From contig JAWSUF010000009.1 in assembly GCA_033549365.1 (NCBI GenBank), positions 1-64,000 on the forward strand: a stretch of DNA of 64,000 bases. Direction: 5' to 3'. The DNA comes from Acidobacteriota bacterium. GTDB taxonomy: Bacteria; Acidobacteriota; Aminicenantia; Aminicenantales; Saccharicenantaceae. Shown here piece after piece: positions 23,645-32,282 of this stretch. Made by a program: the position numbers and the translations under genes. Under the pieces are notes generated by a model. The model was given only the letters and a program-made list of their open reading frames with translations. It made no database searches and had not been told where the DNA came from. Position 1 is the first letter of the stretch, and each line of letters starts with the position of its first letter.

Positions 23645-25785
23645 AAAAAATCCAGAAAGGCGCGACCGTCTTGGCGGCGGCCGCCGCAATTCTTTTGACA
23701 TTTTCTTATTGCCGAAAGGCGGAAGTTGAGATCGATCCGACGGTCCGGGAACTGCGCGATCTCGGAATGAAAGCCGAACTCATTTCGACGGCCGAGTTCC
23801 GTCAAGGCCGGGCCCCGAAGGATTTCGTCAAGCGGGCGGGCGCCGACTACAAACCGAGTTTCAACGAAGATCCGGCCATTCCGGCCCAGTGCTGGATCGA
23901 GACGGGCTACGGGACTCAGAACGCCTGTCTTTACTGCCACACGGACTATCTCACGAAAATCGGCCACGGCAACGCGTTTCCGCTGGGCGAGGACCAGGTT
24001 CTCTACAGCTTCCCGTCGCCCTCGCTGAACCACATCCTGTGGAAAAACGTGATCTTTCCGGGCAGCATCGACGCCCGCCTCAAAGCCGAGGGCGTGCCTC
24101 TTCCGGAGTTCGACGACACGGCTTACGTCCGCGCCGACAACTGGCGGCCGGCCTTTCTGCGGGCCCGGGCCGGCGGCAACATGGACTGGATGAACATGGA
24201 CGACCCGGACGACGAGTTTGCCCTGTTTCCGGCCCTCGACCCGAATCATCTTTTCCCGTATGATCCCGCCGACCCGACCTCGGGTGGGACGCACGGCTAT
24301 ATCGATCCCGAAGGTTTTGTCCGGGACGAAAAGGACGGATACACGGGCTGGCGGGCCTACAATTTCTTCCCTTACGGGATTTTCACGCCGCTCACCGGAA
24401 GCGTCAGCGGGGTTTATATCCGCCTTCCCGGAAGCTTCATGTCCGCGGCCGGCGCCTTCGACATTGAGATCTACAAGAAAAACCTCGACCTCCTCGAAAG
24501 AAACATCAAGGACCGTGCGCCCGAGGAAGAAGTTTACTACGGCGATGCGTCCGGCGTTCCGGTGGAAAGAGGCTTTTATCCCGTGGGCGCGGAGATCGCC
24601 CATCCGCTTCACTACGTCGATCTCAACGCCGACGGCGAAAGAGGCTATGAACTCGACGGTGCGGAGGCCGTCGGCGGTACGGTCTACGAATTTCCGGGCA
24701 CGCGCTCCAAGCGGGTCAAGGAAATCCGTTACATGTACAAGTGGAAACCCGTGACCCTGGCCGATATCGCCCCACCCGATGATGAGGACGATGAAGAGGA
24801 GATCGTTATCGGCCGGGAAGGCCAGGGCTGGGTGGACAACGGTGCCGGCTGGATTCTTTCCGCTTATATCGAGAACCGCAAAGGGGAGCTCCGGACCCAG
24901 ACGACCGAAGAGCTCATGCAGTGCATCGGCTGCCACGGCAACGTCGGCAACACGATCGACTCCGTCTGGTCGTTCACGAGAAAACTTCCCGGCGAGGACG
25001 GCTGGCGGGAGATGGACTACGGCCGTTACGACAGCCGCCGGCCGGACATGACCCGGCTTCAGGACTTCGAGAGGGAAGACGATGGAAGAGGGGAGCTCGA
25101 ATACTTCTATCATGCCGTCGTCGGGGCCGACCTCTACGGCGTGATGCCGGCCGAAATCTCCGCCGAACTCAAGCGCTATGCCAAGGACAGGGATCTTGTG
25201 GGCAAGCTCGGCCTCGCTCATGGAAACGGGGAGATTTTCGACGACGAAGCGCTCAAGACCATGGCCCGGGAAGAGCGCGAAAGCCGGCTTCGCGCCCGGC
25301 AGGCCGTCATGCGCGACTATGCGGCCGCGCGGGAATATCTCGCCTACGACAAGTCCGACGATGCGTATTACATCAAGGGTTCGATCTTCTATCCCTTCCT
25401 TTCGACCATGAAGGCGAACATTCAGCTCTATAGGAAGATCGTGCTGGACCAGAGCTACAATCTGGGGAAGGACGTCTTCGGGACGGAACCCGGCCACGTG
25501 CCGTTCACTTTCCGGTCGGACGGAACGGTGCTCGATGCTTCGCGGAAAACGATCGCCGCAGGTGAGGTTATCGCCAGCCGTCCCTACGGCGAAGACGGTG
25601 TCGGCGTGACGCCCACGGGTCTTGTCGCCGTCAATGCGGACGGCGTGCCGGTCGACAAGGACGGAAACCCGGTCGACATCGAGGAGGCGCCGGAGCGCGC
25701 CGCCGGACACGTCTCGACCGGCGGGACCTTCGACACGATGTACAATCCGATTCTCACCGACCGGCCGGTTCGGAAGAAGAAGTAG
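23641..25785 (+). CDS. Diheme c-type cytochrome lipoprotein
   Basis: 714 residues with a lipoprotein signal (VLAAAAAILLTFSYC, Cys24). Two heme-binding motifs are present, CLYCH (about residue 99) and CIGCH (about residue 424). No other CxxCH is visible. The region between is long and acidic, with a DDEDDEEE stretch. A C-terminal repeat-like segment (VPVDKDGNPVDIEE) follows. It should carry electrons at the cell surface. It is translationally coupled to the lyase-like lipoprotein. No peroxidase or oxidase signature was recognised. Confidence 0.7.
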   Translation: MKKIQKGATVLAAAAAILLTFSYCRKAEVEIDPTVRELRDLGMKAELISTAEFRQGRAPKDFVKRAGADYKPSFNEDPAIPAQCWIETGYGTQNACLYCHTDYLTKIGHGNAFPLGEDQVLYSFPSPSLNHILWKNVIFPGSIDARLKAEGVPLPEFDDTAYVRADNWRPAFLRARAGGNMDWMNMDDPDDEFALFPALDPNHLFPYDPADPTSGGTHGYIDPEGFVRDEKDGYTGWRAYNFFPYGIFTPLTGSVSGVYIRLPGSFMSAAGAFDIEIYKKNLDLLERNIKDRAPEEEVYYGDASGVPVERGFYPVGAEIAHPLHYVDLNADGERGYELDGAEAVGGTVYEFPGTRSKRVKEIRYMYKWKPVTLADIAPPDDEDDEEEIVIGREGQGWVDNGAGWILSAYIENRKGELRTQTTEELMQCIGCHGNVGNTIDSVWSFTRKLPGEDGWREMDYGRYDSRRPDMTRLQDFEREDDGRGELEYFYHAVVGADLYGVMPAEISAELKRYAKDRDLVGKLGLAHGNGEIFDDEALKTMAREERESRLRARQAVMRDYAAAREYLAYDKSDDAYYIKGSIFYPFLSTMKANIQLYRKIVLDQSYNLGKDVFGTEPGHVPFTFRSDGTVLDASRKTIAAGEVIASRPYGEDGVGVTPTGLVAVNADGVPVDKDGNPVDIEEAPERAAGHVSTGGTFDTMYNPILTDRPVRKKK

Positions 25786-25812
25786 ACTGAGACAGGACAA
25801 AACGGACGGAAG

Positions 25813-25955
25813 TCAGTCGAAATAGCCCGTGAGGTCGTTGCGGTTGAGCCCCTGTTCGAGGGTCGTTGGGACCACGGACTTATTGAGATTCTTGTCGAGC
25901 GGATTGGGAACAATCTCGCCGTGGGCGTTGGCGGCGACGGCATCGGCAGCGGAAA
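25813..25955 (-). pseudogene. Duplicated C-terminal fragment of malic enzyme
   Basis: The minus strand encodes [17 protein letters not shown] and then LEQGLNRNDLTGYFD with a stop. This is the C-terminus of the malic enzyme at 28677-30023, including the same last residues. It is 143 bp against 161 bp in the original because of small deletions. It ends abruptly at about 25955, 34 bp before the VPS10 gene. Confidence 0.8.
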
Positions 25956-25988
25956 ATTCCGGTGTCAAGATTGGAAAGGATATCCCCA

Positions 25989-28664
25989 ATGAAGAGGAAA
26001 GCTTCAATCAACATGCAAACCGTGATGATTTTTTTGATCGGAATCTTTGCGGTGATCGGTCCCGGAGCCGGCCTTTCAAGACCGCCTGATGCCCCGGCGG
26101 ATGCCGTGCGGAGCCCGCTTCTCGACTCCTGGCCGCAGCACGTCGAACATCGTGAAAAAACCGAGTTCCGCCTGGAATGGATCTCGGTCGGCCCGGTCAT
26201 GAACAGCGCCCGTGCCGCTTCCGTGAAGGGCGATCCTGACAGGCCGGGCACTCTGTATGTGGCCTTCGGCCCCGGGAATCTCTGGAAAACGACGGACAAC
26301 GGTCTGACATGGACCCCGATCTTCGAAAACCAGTCCACGCTGGGGATCGGGGATTTTGCCCTAGCCCCGTCACGTCCCGAAACGATCTGGCTTGGGTCGG
26401 GCGTCAACCTCAAGAAGCCCCGCAACTTCACGATGCCGGGAACGGGTGTTTTTCGCTCCGACGACGGCGGCCGGACCTGGCGGAACATGGGGCTTCACGA
26501 CTCCTATCACATCGGAAAGATCGCCGTGCATCCGGAAAATCCCGATATCGTGTTCGCGGCCGTCCACGGGCATTACTGGACGACCAACCGCAATCGTGGC
26601 CTCTACCGGACCCTTGACGGCGGCCGGACCTGGGAACACGTCCTGTTCGTCGACGAGCGGACCGGGGCCAACGAGGTCGTCCTGGCGCCCTCCAATCCCG
26701 ATATCGTCTACGCGACGACCTGGGAGATCCATCCCGGCGTTTCGGGACCGGGAAGCGGCGTCTATCGAAGCGAGGACGGCGGGGCGACCTGGCGGCGGCT
26801 CGGGGGCGGACTTCCGGACGGACCGAAGACCGGACGGATCGGCGTCGATGTCTCCTGGACCGATCCCGACAAGGCCTACGTCCTTGTCGACAATCTCAAC
26901 ATCAGCGACACCCGGGGAGCCGAAGTCTACAAGACGACGGACGGCGGACGAACATGGGCCCGGACGCACCACGACGATCTTCTCATCTTTCCACGGATCG
27001 GCTGGTACTTCACGGATATCTATGTGAACCCCAGGGACGATGAGGAGATTTTCGCACTCGGCGTTCGGGTCGCTCACAGCACGGACGGCGGCCGGACCTT
27101 CGGGCTCATGGGCGGTAATGTTTTCCATCTCTTCCCGAACATCGCCGAGACCCTCCACCTCGACCACTGTGAGATGTGGATCAATCCGCGGAATCCCGAC
27201 CACCTGGCCCTGGCCAATGACGGCGGTCTCTACGTCTCCTACGACAAGGGCGGAAGCTGGCTGCATCACAACAATCTTCCGGTCGGGGAATTCTACACCG
27301 TGTCCGTCGACAACCAGGACCCCTACATGATTTACGGCGGAACGCAGGACGATTCTTCCGTTACCGGTCCGGCCCGGGAGTGGGATCCGCGTTTTCCCGA
27401 CGGCTGGCGATACGTCTGGCTCGATGCCTGGGCCGGGGGGGACGGCTGTGTGACTTTCGCCGATCCCGAAGATCCGAACACGGTCTACTTTTCCGCGCAG
27501 CACGGCGCCGCGCGGCGCAAGGACATGCGGTCGGGACGTTCGGTGTCCATCCGGCCTCGTCTGCCCAAGGGGCACACGGGTCGACAGGAATACAATTTCA
27601 TCACGCCTTATTTTTTATCGCCTCACAACCGCTTGACGCTCTACCATGCGGGCAACTATCTCTTCAAAAGCCTCGACCGCGGCGATAATTGGCGGCTCAT
27701 CAGCCCCGATCTTTCGAAGTCCCGTGATCCGGAGCGCATCTCAACGGCGGCCGGCGCGGCCGCGGAATCGCCGCTTGAACCCGGTCTTCTCTTTGTCGGG
27801 ATGGACTGCGGCGCTTTCTGGGTCAGTCCGGACGACGGCCGGAGGTGGATCGAGCGTTCGGCCGGGCTGCCGAACCGCTATATCCGGAGCATTTTCCCCT
27901 CCCGCTTCGACCGCGACCGGGTGTATGTCGCGGTTCCCGGCATCAACGACGACGATTTCGGCTGTCACCTCTTCGTCACGGAGGATTTGGGGGAGACGTG
28001 GACCTCCATAAAAGGAAATCTTCCCGACGAGGTCGCTTATGTGATTTTGGAGGATGCGACCAACGAAAACATCCTGTTCGCCGGACTATTCCGCGGCGTC
28101 TATGTCTCGACCGATCGCGGGATAAGCTGGTCTCTGCTGGGACCGAACATGCCCGCGGCGGCGGTCTCGGACCTGGCCGTCCAGGAACGGGAGCAGGACC
28201 TCGTCGCCTCGACCTACGGGCGGGGGATATATGTCATGAACATCCGGCCCATCCGCGAAGCTTTCGTGGGCGGAGCGCCCGCCGCCGACCGCCTCTTCGA
28301 TCCCCCCGCCGCCCGGCTGCCCTGGATCAACGACACCCACCGCGACCCGCGTCTGAGCACGATCGAGAAAACGCCGATCACTTTTTATCTGACGCGCGAT
28401 GCGGAAGTGACCCTCAGCGTTCGGAACGTGGAAGATGAGGCGATTTGGGCAAAAAAAATCGATGGAAAAACGGGCTTCAACCAGGTCCGCTGGGATCTGG
28501 TGACCCGAACCGTTGACAGCCCGGAGCCCTATTTCATCCGGTACAGGGAGTTCGCACCGGCCGGCGAGCATACGGTCCGGATTACGGGCAAGGGAATCGA
28601 ACTCCGCGGACGGCTTGTCGTCCGGGAGCGGGAAACACCCCCGCCGCCCGTCATCGTCGAATAA
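25989..28664 (+). CDS. Secreted VPS10/sortilin-type Asp-box protein
   Basis: 891 residues with a signal peptide (VMIFLIGIFAVIGPGAGLS). About eleven Asp-box motifs of the S/T-x-D-x-G-x-T-W type recur (TTDNGLTW, SDDGGRTW, TLDGGRTW, SEDGGATW, TTDGGRTW, STDGGRTF, VTEDLGETW, STDRGISW). They indicate one large or two stacked beta-propellers. A C-terminal beta domain (residues about 790-890) resembles the sorting or Ig-like tail of such proteins. Related proteins are glycoside hydrolases or sialidase-like, but no catalytic set is evident. The start is set by a GGAAAGGA stretch upstream. Confidence 0.8.
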   Translation: MKRKASINMQTVMIFLIGIFAVIGPGAGLSRPPDAPADAVRSPLLDSWPQHVEHREKTEFRLEWISVGPVMNSARAASVKGDPDRPGTLYVAFGPGNLWKTTDNGLTWTPIFENQSTLGIGDFALAPSRPETIWLGSGVNLKKPRNFTMPGTGVFRSDDGGRTWRNMGLHDSYHIGKIAVHPENPDIVFAAVHGHYWTTNRNRGLYRTLDGGRTWEHVLFVDERTGANEVVLAPSNPDIVYATTWEIHPGVSGPGSGVYRSEDGGATWRRLGGGLPDGPKTGRIGVDVSWTDPDKAYVLVDNLNISDTRGAEVYKTTDGGRTWARTHHDDLLIFPRIGWYFTDIYVNPRDDEEIFALGVRVAHSTDGGRTFGLMGGNVFHLFPNIAETLHLDHCEMWINPRNPDHLALANDGGLYVSYDKGGSWLHHNNLPVGEFYTVSVDNQDPYMIYGGTQDDSSVTGPAREWDPRFPDGWRYVWLDAWAGGDGCVTFADPEDPNTVYFSAQHGAARRKDMRSGRSVSIRPRLPKGHTGRQEYNFITPYFLSPHNRLTLYHAGNYLFKSLDRGDNWRLISPDLSKSRDPERISTAAGAAAESPLEPGLLFVGMDCGAFWVSPDDGRRWIERSAGLPNRYIRSIFPSRFDRDRVYVAVPGINDDDFGCHLFVTEDLGETWTSIKGNLPDEVAYVILEDATNENILFAGLFRGVYVSTDRGISWSLLGPNMPAAAVSDLAVQEREQDLVASTYGRGIYVMNIRPIREAFVGGAPAADRLFDPPAARLPWINDTHRDPRLSTIEKTPITFYLTRDAEVTLSVRNVEDEAIWAKKIDGKTGFNQVRWDLVTRTVDSPEPYFIRYREFAPAGEHTVRITGKGIELRGRLVVRERETPPPPVIVE

Positions 28665-28676
28665 GCCCCGGAAACA

Positions 28677-30023
28677 TCAATCGAAATAGCCCGTGAGATC
28701 ATCCCGGTTGAGTCCCTGTTCGAGGGCCGTCCGGGCCACGGCGCGGGCCACGGATTTGTGAAGATTCTTGTCGAGCGGGTTGGGGACGATCTCTCCGGGT
28801 TGGGCGGCGGCGGCGATGGCGTCGGCCGCGGCGGAAAGCATCTCGCGGCTGATCCTCGGCACGTCGGCATCGACGGCGCCGCGGAAGATTCCGGGAAATC
28901 CGAGGACGTTGTTGACCGACTTACCATCGGCGGCGAAAGCCGCTCCGGCTTTCAGGGCAACTTCAGGCTCGATTTCGGGGTTGGGATTGGACAGGGCCAG
29001 AATGATCTGTCCTTTCCGAACCATGTCCGGCTTGATCAACCCGGGAACGCCCGTTGTGGAGATGACGACGTCGCAGCCGGCCATGACCGCCTTAAGGTCG
29101 GAGGGCTCACCGCCCGCGCTTTTCAGCCTGGCGAGGGCCTCCGGGGCGATATCGGCACCGGCGACCGGCGTTTCGAACCGGAATATCAGCATTTTCGAAA
29201 GGGCCAGCCCGGCCGCGCCGAGCCCGATGACGCCCATCCGGCAGTGGGCGAGATCGATCCCGGCCGCCTTAGACGCATTCAGAAGTGTTGCCGTCACGAC
29301 GACGGCCGTGCCGTGCTGATCGTCGTGCATGACGGGGATGTCGACCCGGGCCTGAATGCGCTCTTCAATGTCGAAACAGCGGGGAGCCGAGATGTCTTCG
29401 AGCTGAATGGCTGCGAAAGTCGGAGCGATGTGAACGACGGTTTCGACGATCTCGTCGGGATCCTTGGTGTCGAGGAGGATCGGCATGCCTGAAAGGCCGG
29501 TCAAGGTTTCGAGAAGGCTGGCCTTGCCTTCCATGACCGGCATGCCGGCCTTCGGGCCGATGTCGCCGAGACCGAGGACGGCCGTTCCGTCCGTGATGAT
29601 GGCCACGAGGTGGCGGATGGACGTGTACCGCCGGGCCAGGGCCGGATTGTCCCTGATCTTCAGACAGACTTCGGCGACGCCGGGCGTGTAAACCCGCCGC
29701 AGGGTCGACAGGTTGGTGATGTCGTAACGGCTGCGGACGGCGATCTTTCCGCCCTGGTGCATCTCCAGAACGTCGTCGCGGACCTCGATCAGTTGGGCCT
29801 CCGAGTCGTTTTCGACGGCCTGAATCAGACGGCCGAGATGGTCGAGGTCACCGGCCCAGACATTGATGTCGCGATCGACGGCGGCCCCGCCGATGTGGAT
29901 GGTCTTGATTTCGCCGATGAGGCCGCCCTCGGCGCCGATTACGGAAAGCAGCCGGCCGAGCGTTCCGGGTTTTTGCTGAAGCCTGCAGCGGAATGTTCTC
30001 TGGATTTTGCCGTCCCACCACAT
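28677..30023 (-). CDS. Malate dehydrogenase (oxaloacetate-decarboxylating) with N-terminal ACT domain
   Basis: 448 residues. An ACT-like regulatory domain ([28 protein letters not shown], about 11-38) precedes the malic enzyme core: [37 protein letters not shown] and [16 protein letters not shown] for substrate and metal, and [16 protein letters not shown] as the NAD(P)-binding loop. It decarboxylates malate to pyruvate. ACT fusion of this kind is known in a bacterial subset. The start MWWDGKIQ has AAGGAG upstream. A promoter lies at 30071-30099. Confidence 0.9.
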   Translation of the reverse strand: MWWDGKIQRTFRCRLQQKPGTLGRLLSVIGAEGGLIGEIKTIHIGGAAVDRDINVWAGDLDHLGRLIQAVENDSEAQLIEVRDDVLEMHQGGKIAVRSRYDITNLSTLRRVYTPGVAEVCLKIRDNPALARRYTSIRHLVAIITDGTAVLGLGDIGPKAGMPVMEGKASLLETLTGLSGMPILLDTKDPDEIVETVVHIAPTFAAIQLEDISAPRCFDIEERIQARVDIPVMHDDQHGTAVVVTATLLNASKAAGIDLAHCRMGVIGLGAAGLALSKMLIFRFETPVAGADIAPEALARLKSAGGEPSDLKAVMAGCDVVISTTGVPGLIKPDMVRKGQIILALSNPNPEIEPEVALKAGAAFAADGKSVNNVLGFPGIFRGAVDADVPRISREMLSAAADAIAAAAQPGEIVPNPLDKNLHKSVARAVARTALEQGLNRDDLTGYFD

Positions 30024-30070
30024 GTCGCGTCTCCTTGAACGAAATCGATCCCGTCCCGGGACCGCGGAAA

Positions 30071-30099
30071 AGCATAGACCCACACCCGGGGATTGTCAA
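30071..30099 (-). promoter_or_regulatory. Promoter of malic enzyme gene
   Basis: On the minus strand TTGACA (30099-30094) and TATGCT (30076-30071) are 17 bp apart, upstream of the start at 30023. Confidence 0.65.
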
Positions 30100-30123
30100 G
30101 AAACCACGGGCTTGAAGGCGTTT

Positions 30124-30462
30124 TCAGTCGCCGATGATTTCGTTCAGCCCGACGAGGGCTTCGGAAAGCTCTTCCGGAGACAGGCGGGAGATTTTGTCGC
30201 CGATGCGCTCCACGGCCAGGGTCCGAATCTGGCTGATTTTGATCCAGGAACGCTTGGGAAGGCCCTTGGTTTTAATTTCCAGGGTCAGGGGAAATCCCGC
30301 CTGTTGGGGGCGACCGGTTATGGCCATGGCGATCGCGGTACCGGAGCGGTCATTGAAAACGTCATGACTCAAGATGAGTACGGGCCTTCGGCCGGTTTGC
30401 TCATGGCCTCGTCCCGGGCTCAAATCCGCCCAACGGATCTCGCCTCTCAGTATTCCGGCCAT
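30124..30462 (-). CDS. MazF-family endoribonuclease toxin, module 3
   Basis: 112 residues. GEIRWADLSPGRGHEQTGRRPVLILSHDVFND is the standard MazF N-terminus and IAMAITGRPQQAGFPLTLEI the middle strands. GLPKRSWIKISQIRTLAVERIGDKI carries the conserved serine stretch. It is a more typical MazF than the two toxins at 2931 and 15880, and is not their recent copy. It overlaps its antitoxin gene by 16 bp. Confidence 0.9.
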   Translation of the reverse strand: MAGILRGEIRWADLSPGRGHEQTGRRPVLILSHDVFNDRSGTAIAMAITGRPQQAGFPLTLEIKTKGLPKRSWIKISQIRTLAVERIGDKISRLSPEELSEALVGLNEIIGD

Positions 30463-30689
30463 CGGGCGACATCCTCGGAAAATCCTTCTTCGGCCAGTTC
30501 CTTCTCCGCGCCCGGATCAAGCCGGGCACATTCCCGGGCCAGGCGGATCTTGTTCAAACGGTCGAGCTTCTCTGTAAGGGCGGATTCGACGGCCCGGCTT
30601 CGATTGGGGAAGGTCCCGCTTTCGACAAGGCGATCCAGCCGCCTCAGCAATTCTCCATCGATCGAAACGGCGATTTTAGCTTTGGGCAT
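30447..30689 (-). CDS. Ribbon-helix-helix antitoxin, module 3
   Basis: 80 residues. MPKAKIAVSIDGELLRRLDRLVESGTFPNRSRAVESALTEKL is the RHH dimer and DNA-binding part. DPGAEKELAEEGFSEDVARWPEY is the usual MazF-binding tail of this antitoxin group. The operator and promoter lie directly upstream. Confidence 0.85.
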   Translation of the reverse strand: MPKAKIAVSIDGELLRRLDRLVESGTFPNRSRAVESALTEKLDRLNKIRLARECARLDPGAEKELAEEGFSEDVARWPEY

Positions 30690-30701
30690 GAAACACCTCT
30701 C

Positions 30702-30736
30702 AGTATGACGATATGTCATACTAAAGGATGTGTCAA
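30702..30736 (-). promoter_or_regulatory. Module 3 promoter and operator
   Basis: On the minus strand TTGACA (30736-30731) and TATCGT (30713-30708) are 17 bp apart. AGTATGAC and GTCATACT are perfect 8-bp arms with a 5-nt spacer (30702-30722), covering the -10 box. The GTATG/CATAC half-site is also used in the operators at 2672 and 15621, with opposite arm order. Confidence 0.75.
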
Positions 30737-30851
30737 GCCCTCCGGAATCATGTTCACAGACTTTGATCCGGGGTCGCTTAAACATGATCCTCCGTCTCCA
30801 TTTAAACAGACGAATTATTCCGGAGGAGACTCTCAGAGAAGGTGTTGCGGT

Positions 30852-30900
30852 TTGACAGGGCCCTCCGGCCGGGCCTATACTCCGGGCGTTGAACGGAGGT
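30852..30900 (+). promoter_or_regulatory. Promoter and ribosome site of the M20 hydrolase gene
   Basis: TTGACA (30852-30857) and TATACT (30876-30881) are 18 bp apart. GGAGGT (30895-30900) is 5 nt before the ATG at 30906. Confidence 0.65.
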
Positions 30901-30905
30901 GGACC

Positions 30906-32282
30906 ATGACCGTACGTTTTGCACGGCTGATCGCGGTGTTGGCCTGTGTCCCGGTTGTGTTGGCGGCTGAAGACGGGCGCACGCAATTCATCAGAGAAAA
31001 GGCGCTGGATCTTTATCCGGAAGCGGTGAAGATCCGGCGCGACCTGCACCGGATCCCGGAGCCGTGCCTTCAGGAAACGAAAACCGCGCGGTACGTCACG
31101 GCTTATCTTGAGAAACTGGGATTGGAGATCGAGACCGGAATCGCTCAAACGGGAATCAAGGCCGTCCTCAGGGGCGCGAAGCCGGGGCCGGTGGTCGGCA
31201 TCCGCGCCGACATGGATGCGCTGCCGCTCAACGAAGACACGGGCCTGACCTTCACCTCCGAACATCCCGGTTTCATGCATGCCTGCGGTCATGACGGGCA
31301 TATGACCAATGTCCTGATCAGCGCCAAGATTTTATCTGAAATGCGGGAGAGGATCGCCGGGACGATCGTTTTCATATTCCAGCCGTGTGAGGAAGGCAAC
31401 ACGGCAGGGAAGTCGGGCGCCCACCTCATGATCGAAGCCGGCGTCCTTGAAAATCCCCGAATCGAGGCCATGCTGGGCCTCCACGTGATGCCGGACTTTC
31501 CCGTCGGAAGCGTCGCCCTTCGTCCGGGGCCGCTCATGGCCAACGTGGTCTTTTTCGAAGTCGTGATCAAGGGCAAATCCAGCCACGGGGCGCTGCCGCA
31601 CCAGGGCATCGACGCCGTCCATATCTCCGCCCTGGCCATCCAGCAGTTCCAGGCGATCATCAGCCGCCTGAAGGATCCCGGGGAGAGAGCGGTGTTGAGC
31701 GTCGGTTCCATTCACGGCGGTACGGCCGCCAATATCATTTCCGACCGGGTGGTCATGAGGGGAACGGTCCGGTCCTTTTCCTTCGAAACGGAAAACGCCA
31801 TTGAAAAACAGATGCGGAATGTCCTGGAAGGGTTGGCGTTAACCTACGGGATGGAATTCGACTTCGAGTTCGACCGCGCCTCCCAATATGTCAAGAACGA
31901 TCCGGAGCTGACCGAGGTCGTCACAAAGAATTTTCAGGAGACGATCGGGGTGCAAAACGTTCTTGCGACGGAGCCGATGACGATCGCCGAGGATTTTTCG
32001 GCTTTCAGCCACACGATCCCGAGTGTTTTCTTCTTCCTGGGCACCGGCACCAGGGAGAAGCTCCACGGCACGGATTTCTCCGTCGACGAAGAGATTTTCA
32101 AGACCGGTCCGCTGCTCTTCTGCACGGGGGCCCTGCGTCTCCTGGAGCACCTTTCCGTTTCAAACCAGGATTTCGCGGGGGATTTCCCGGAGGTTGAAGC
32201 GCGAGGCCATGCTTCGGCAGTAGGCGCCGGCGCACAGAACGGCCAGAACGTCGCCGCGGCGGGGCATCGGGAGCGGCCGTGA
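30906..32282 (+). CDS. Exported M20-family amidohydrolase
   Basis: 458 residues with a signal peptide (MTVRFARLIAVLACVPVVLA). Family motifs are GIRADMDALPLNED, MHACGHDGH, FIFQPCEEG, and LHVMP, giving the di-metal ligands of hippurate/N-acyl-amino-acid hydrolases. VEVVIKGKSSHGALPHQGIDAV-type text marks the dimerisation domain. The C-terminal 40 residues beyond LLEHLS extend over the 3' end of the convergent gene at 32160, a 123-bp overlap. They are not part of the family, so the original stop may have been lost. Confidence 0.85.
   Translation: MTVRFARLIAVLACVPVVLAAEDGRTQFIREKALDLYPEAVKIRRDLHRIPEPCLQETKTARYVTAYLEKLGLEIETGIAQTGIKAVLRGAKPGPVVGIRADMDALPLNEDTGLTFTSEHPGFMHACGHDGHMTNVLISAKILSEMRERIAGTIVFIFQPCEEGNTAGKSGAHLMIEAGVLENPRIEAMLGLHVMPDFPVGSVALRPGPLMANVVFFEVVIKGKSSHGALPHQGIDAVHISALAIQQFQAIISRLKDPGERAVLSVGSIHGGTAANIISDRVVMRGTVRSFSFETENAIEKQMRNVLEGLALTYGMEFDFEFDRASQYVKNDPELTEVVTKNFQETIGVQNVLATEPMTIAEDFSAFSHTIPSVFFFLGTGTREKLHGTDFSVDEEIFKTGPLLFCTGALRLLEHLSVSNQDFAGDFPEVEARGHASAVGAGAQNGQNVAAAGHRERP

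Noticed and set aside
23617-25800. 727-codon minus-strand frame
   Set aside because: Antisense shadow of the diheme cytochrome gene, which has a signal peptide and two CxxCH motifs.
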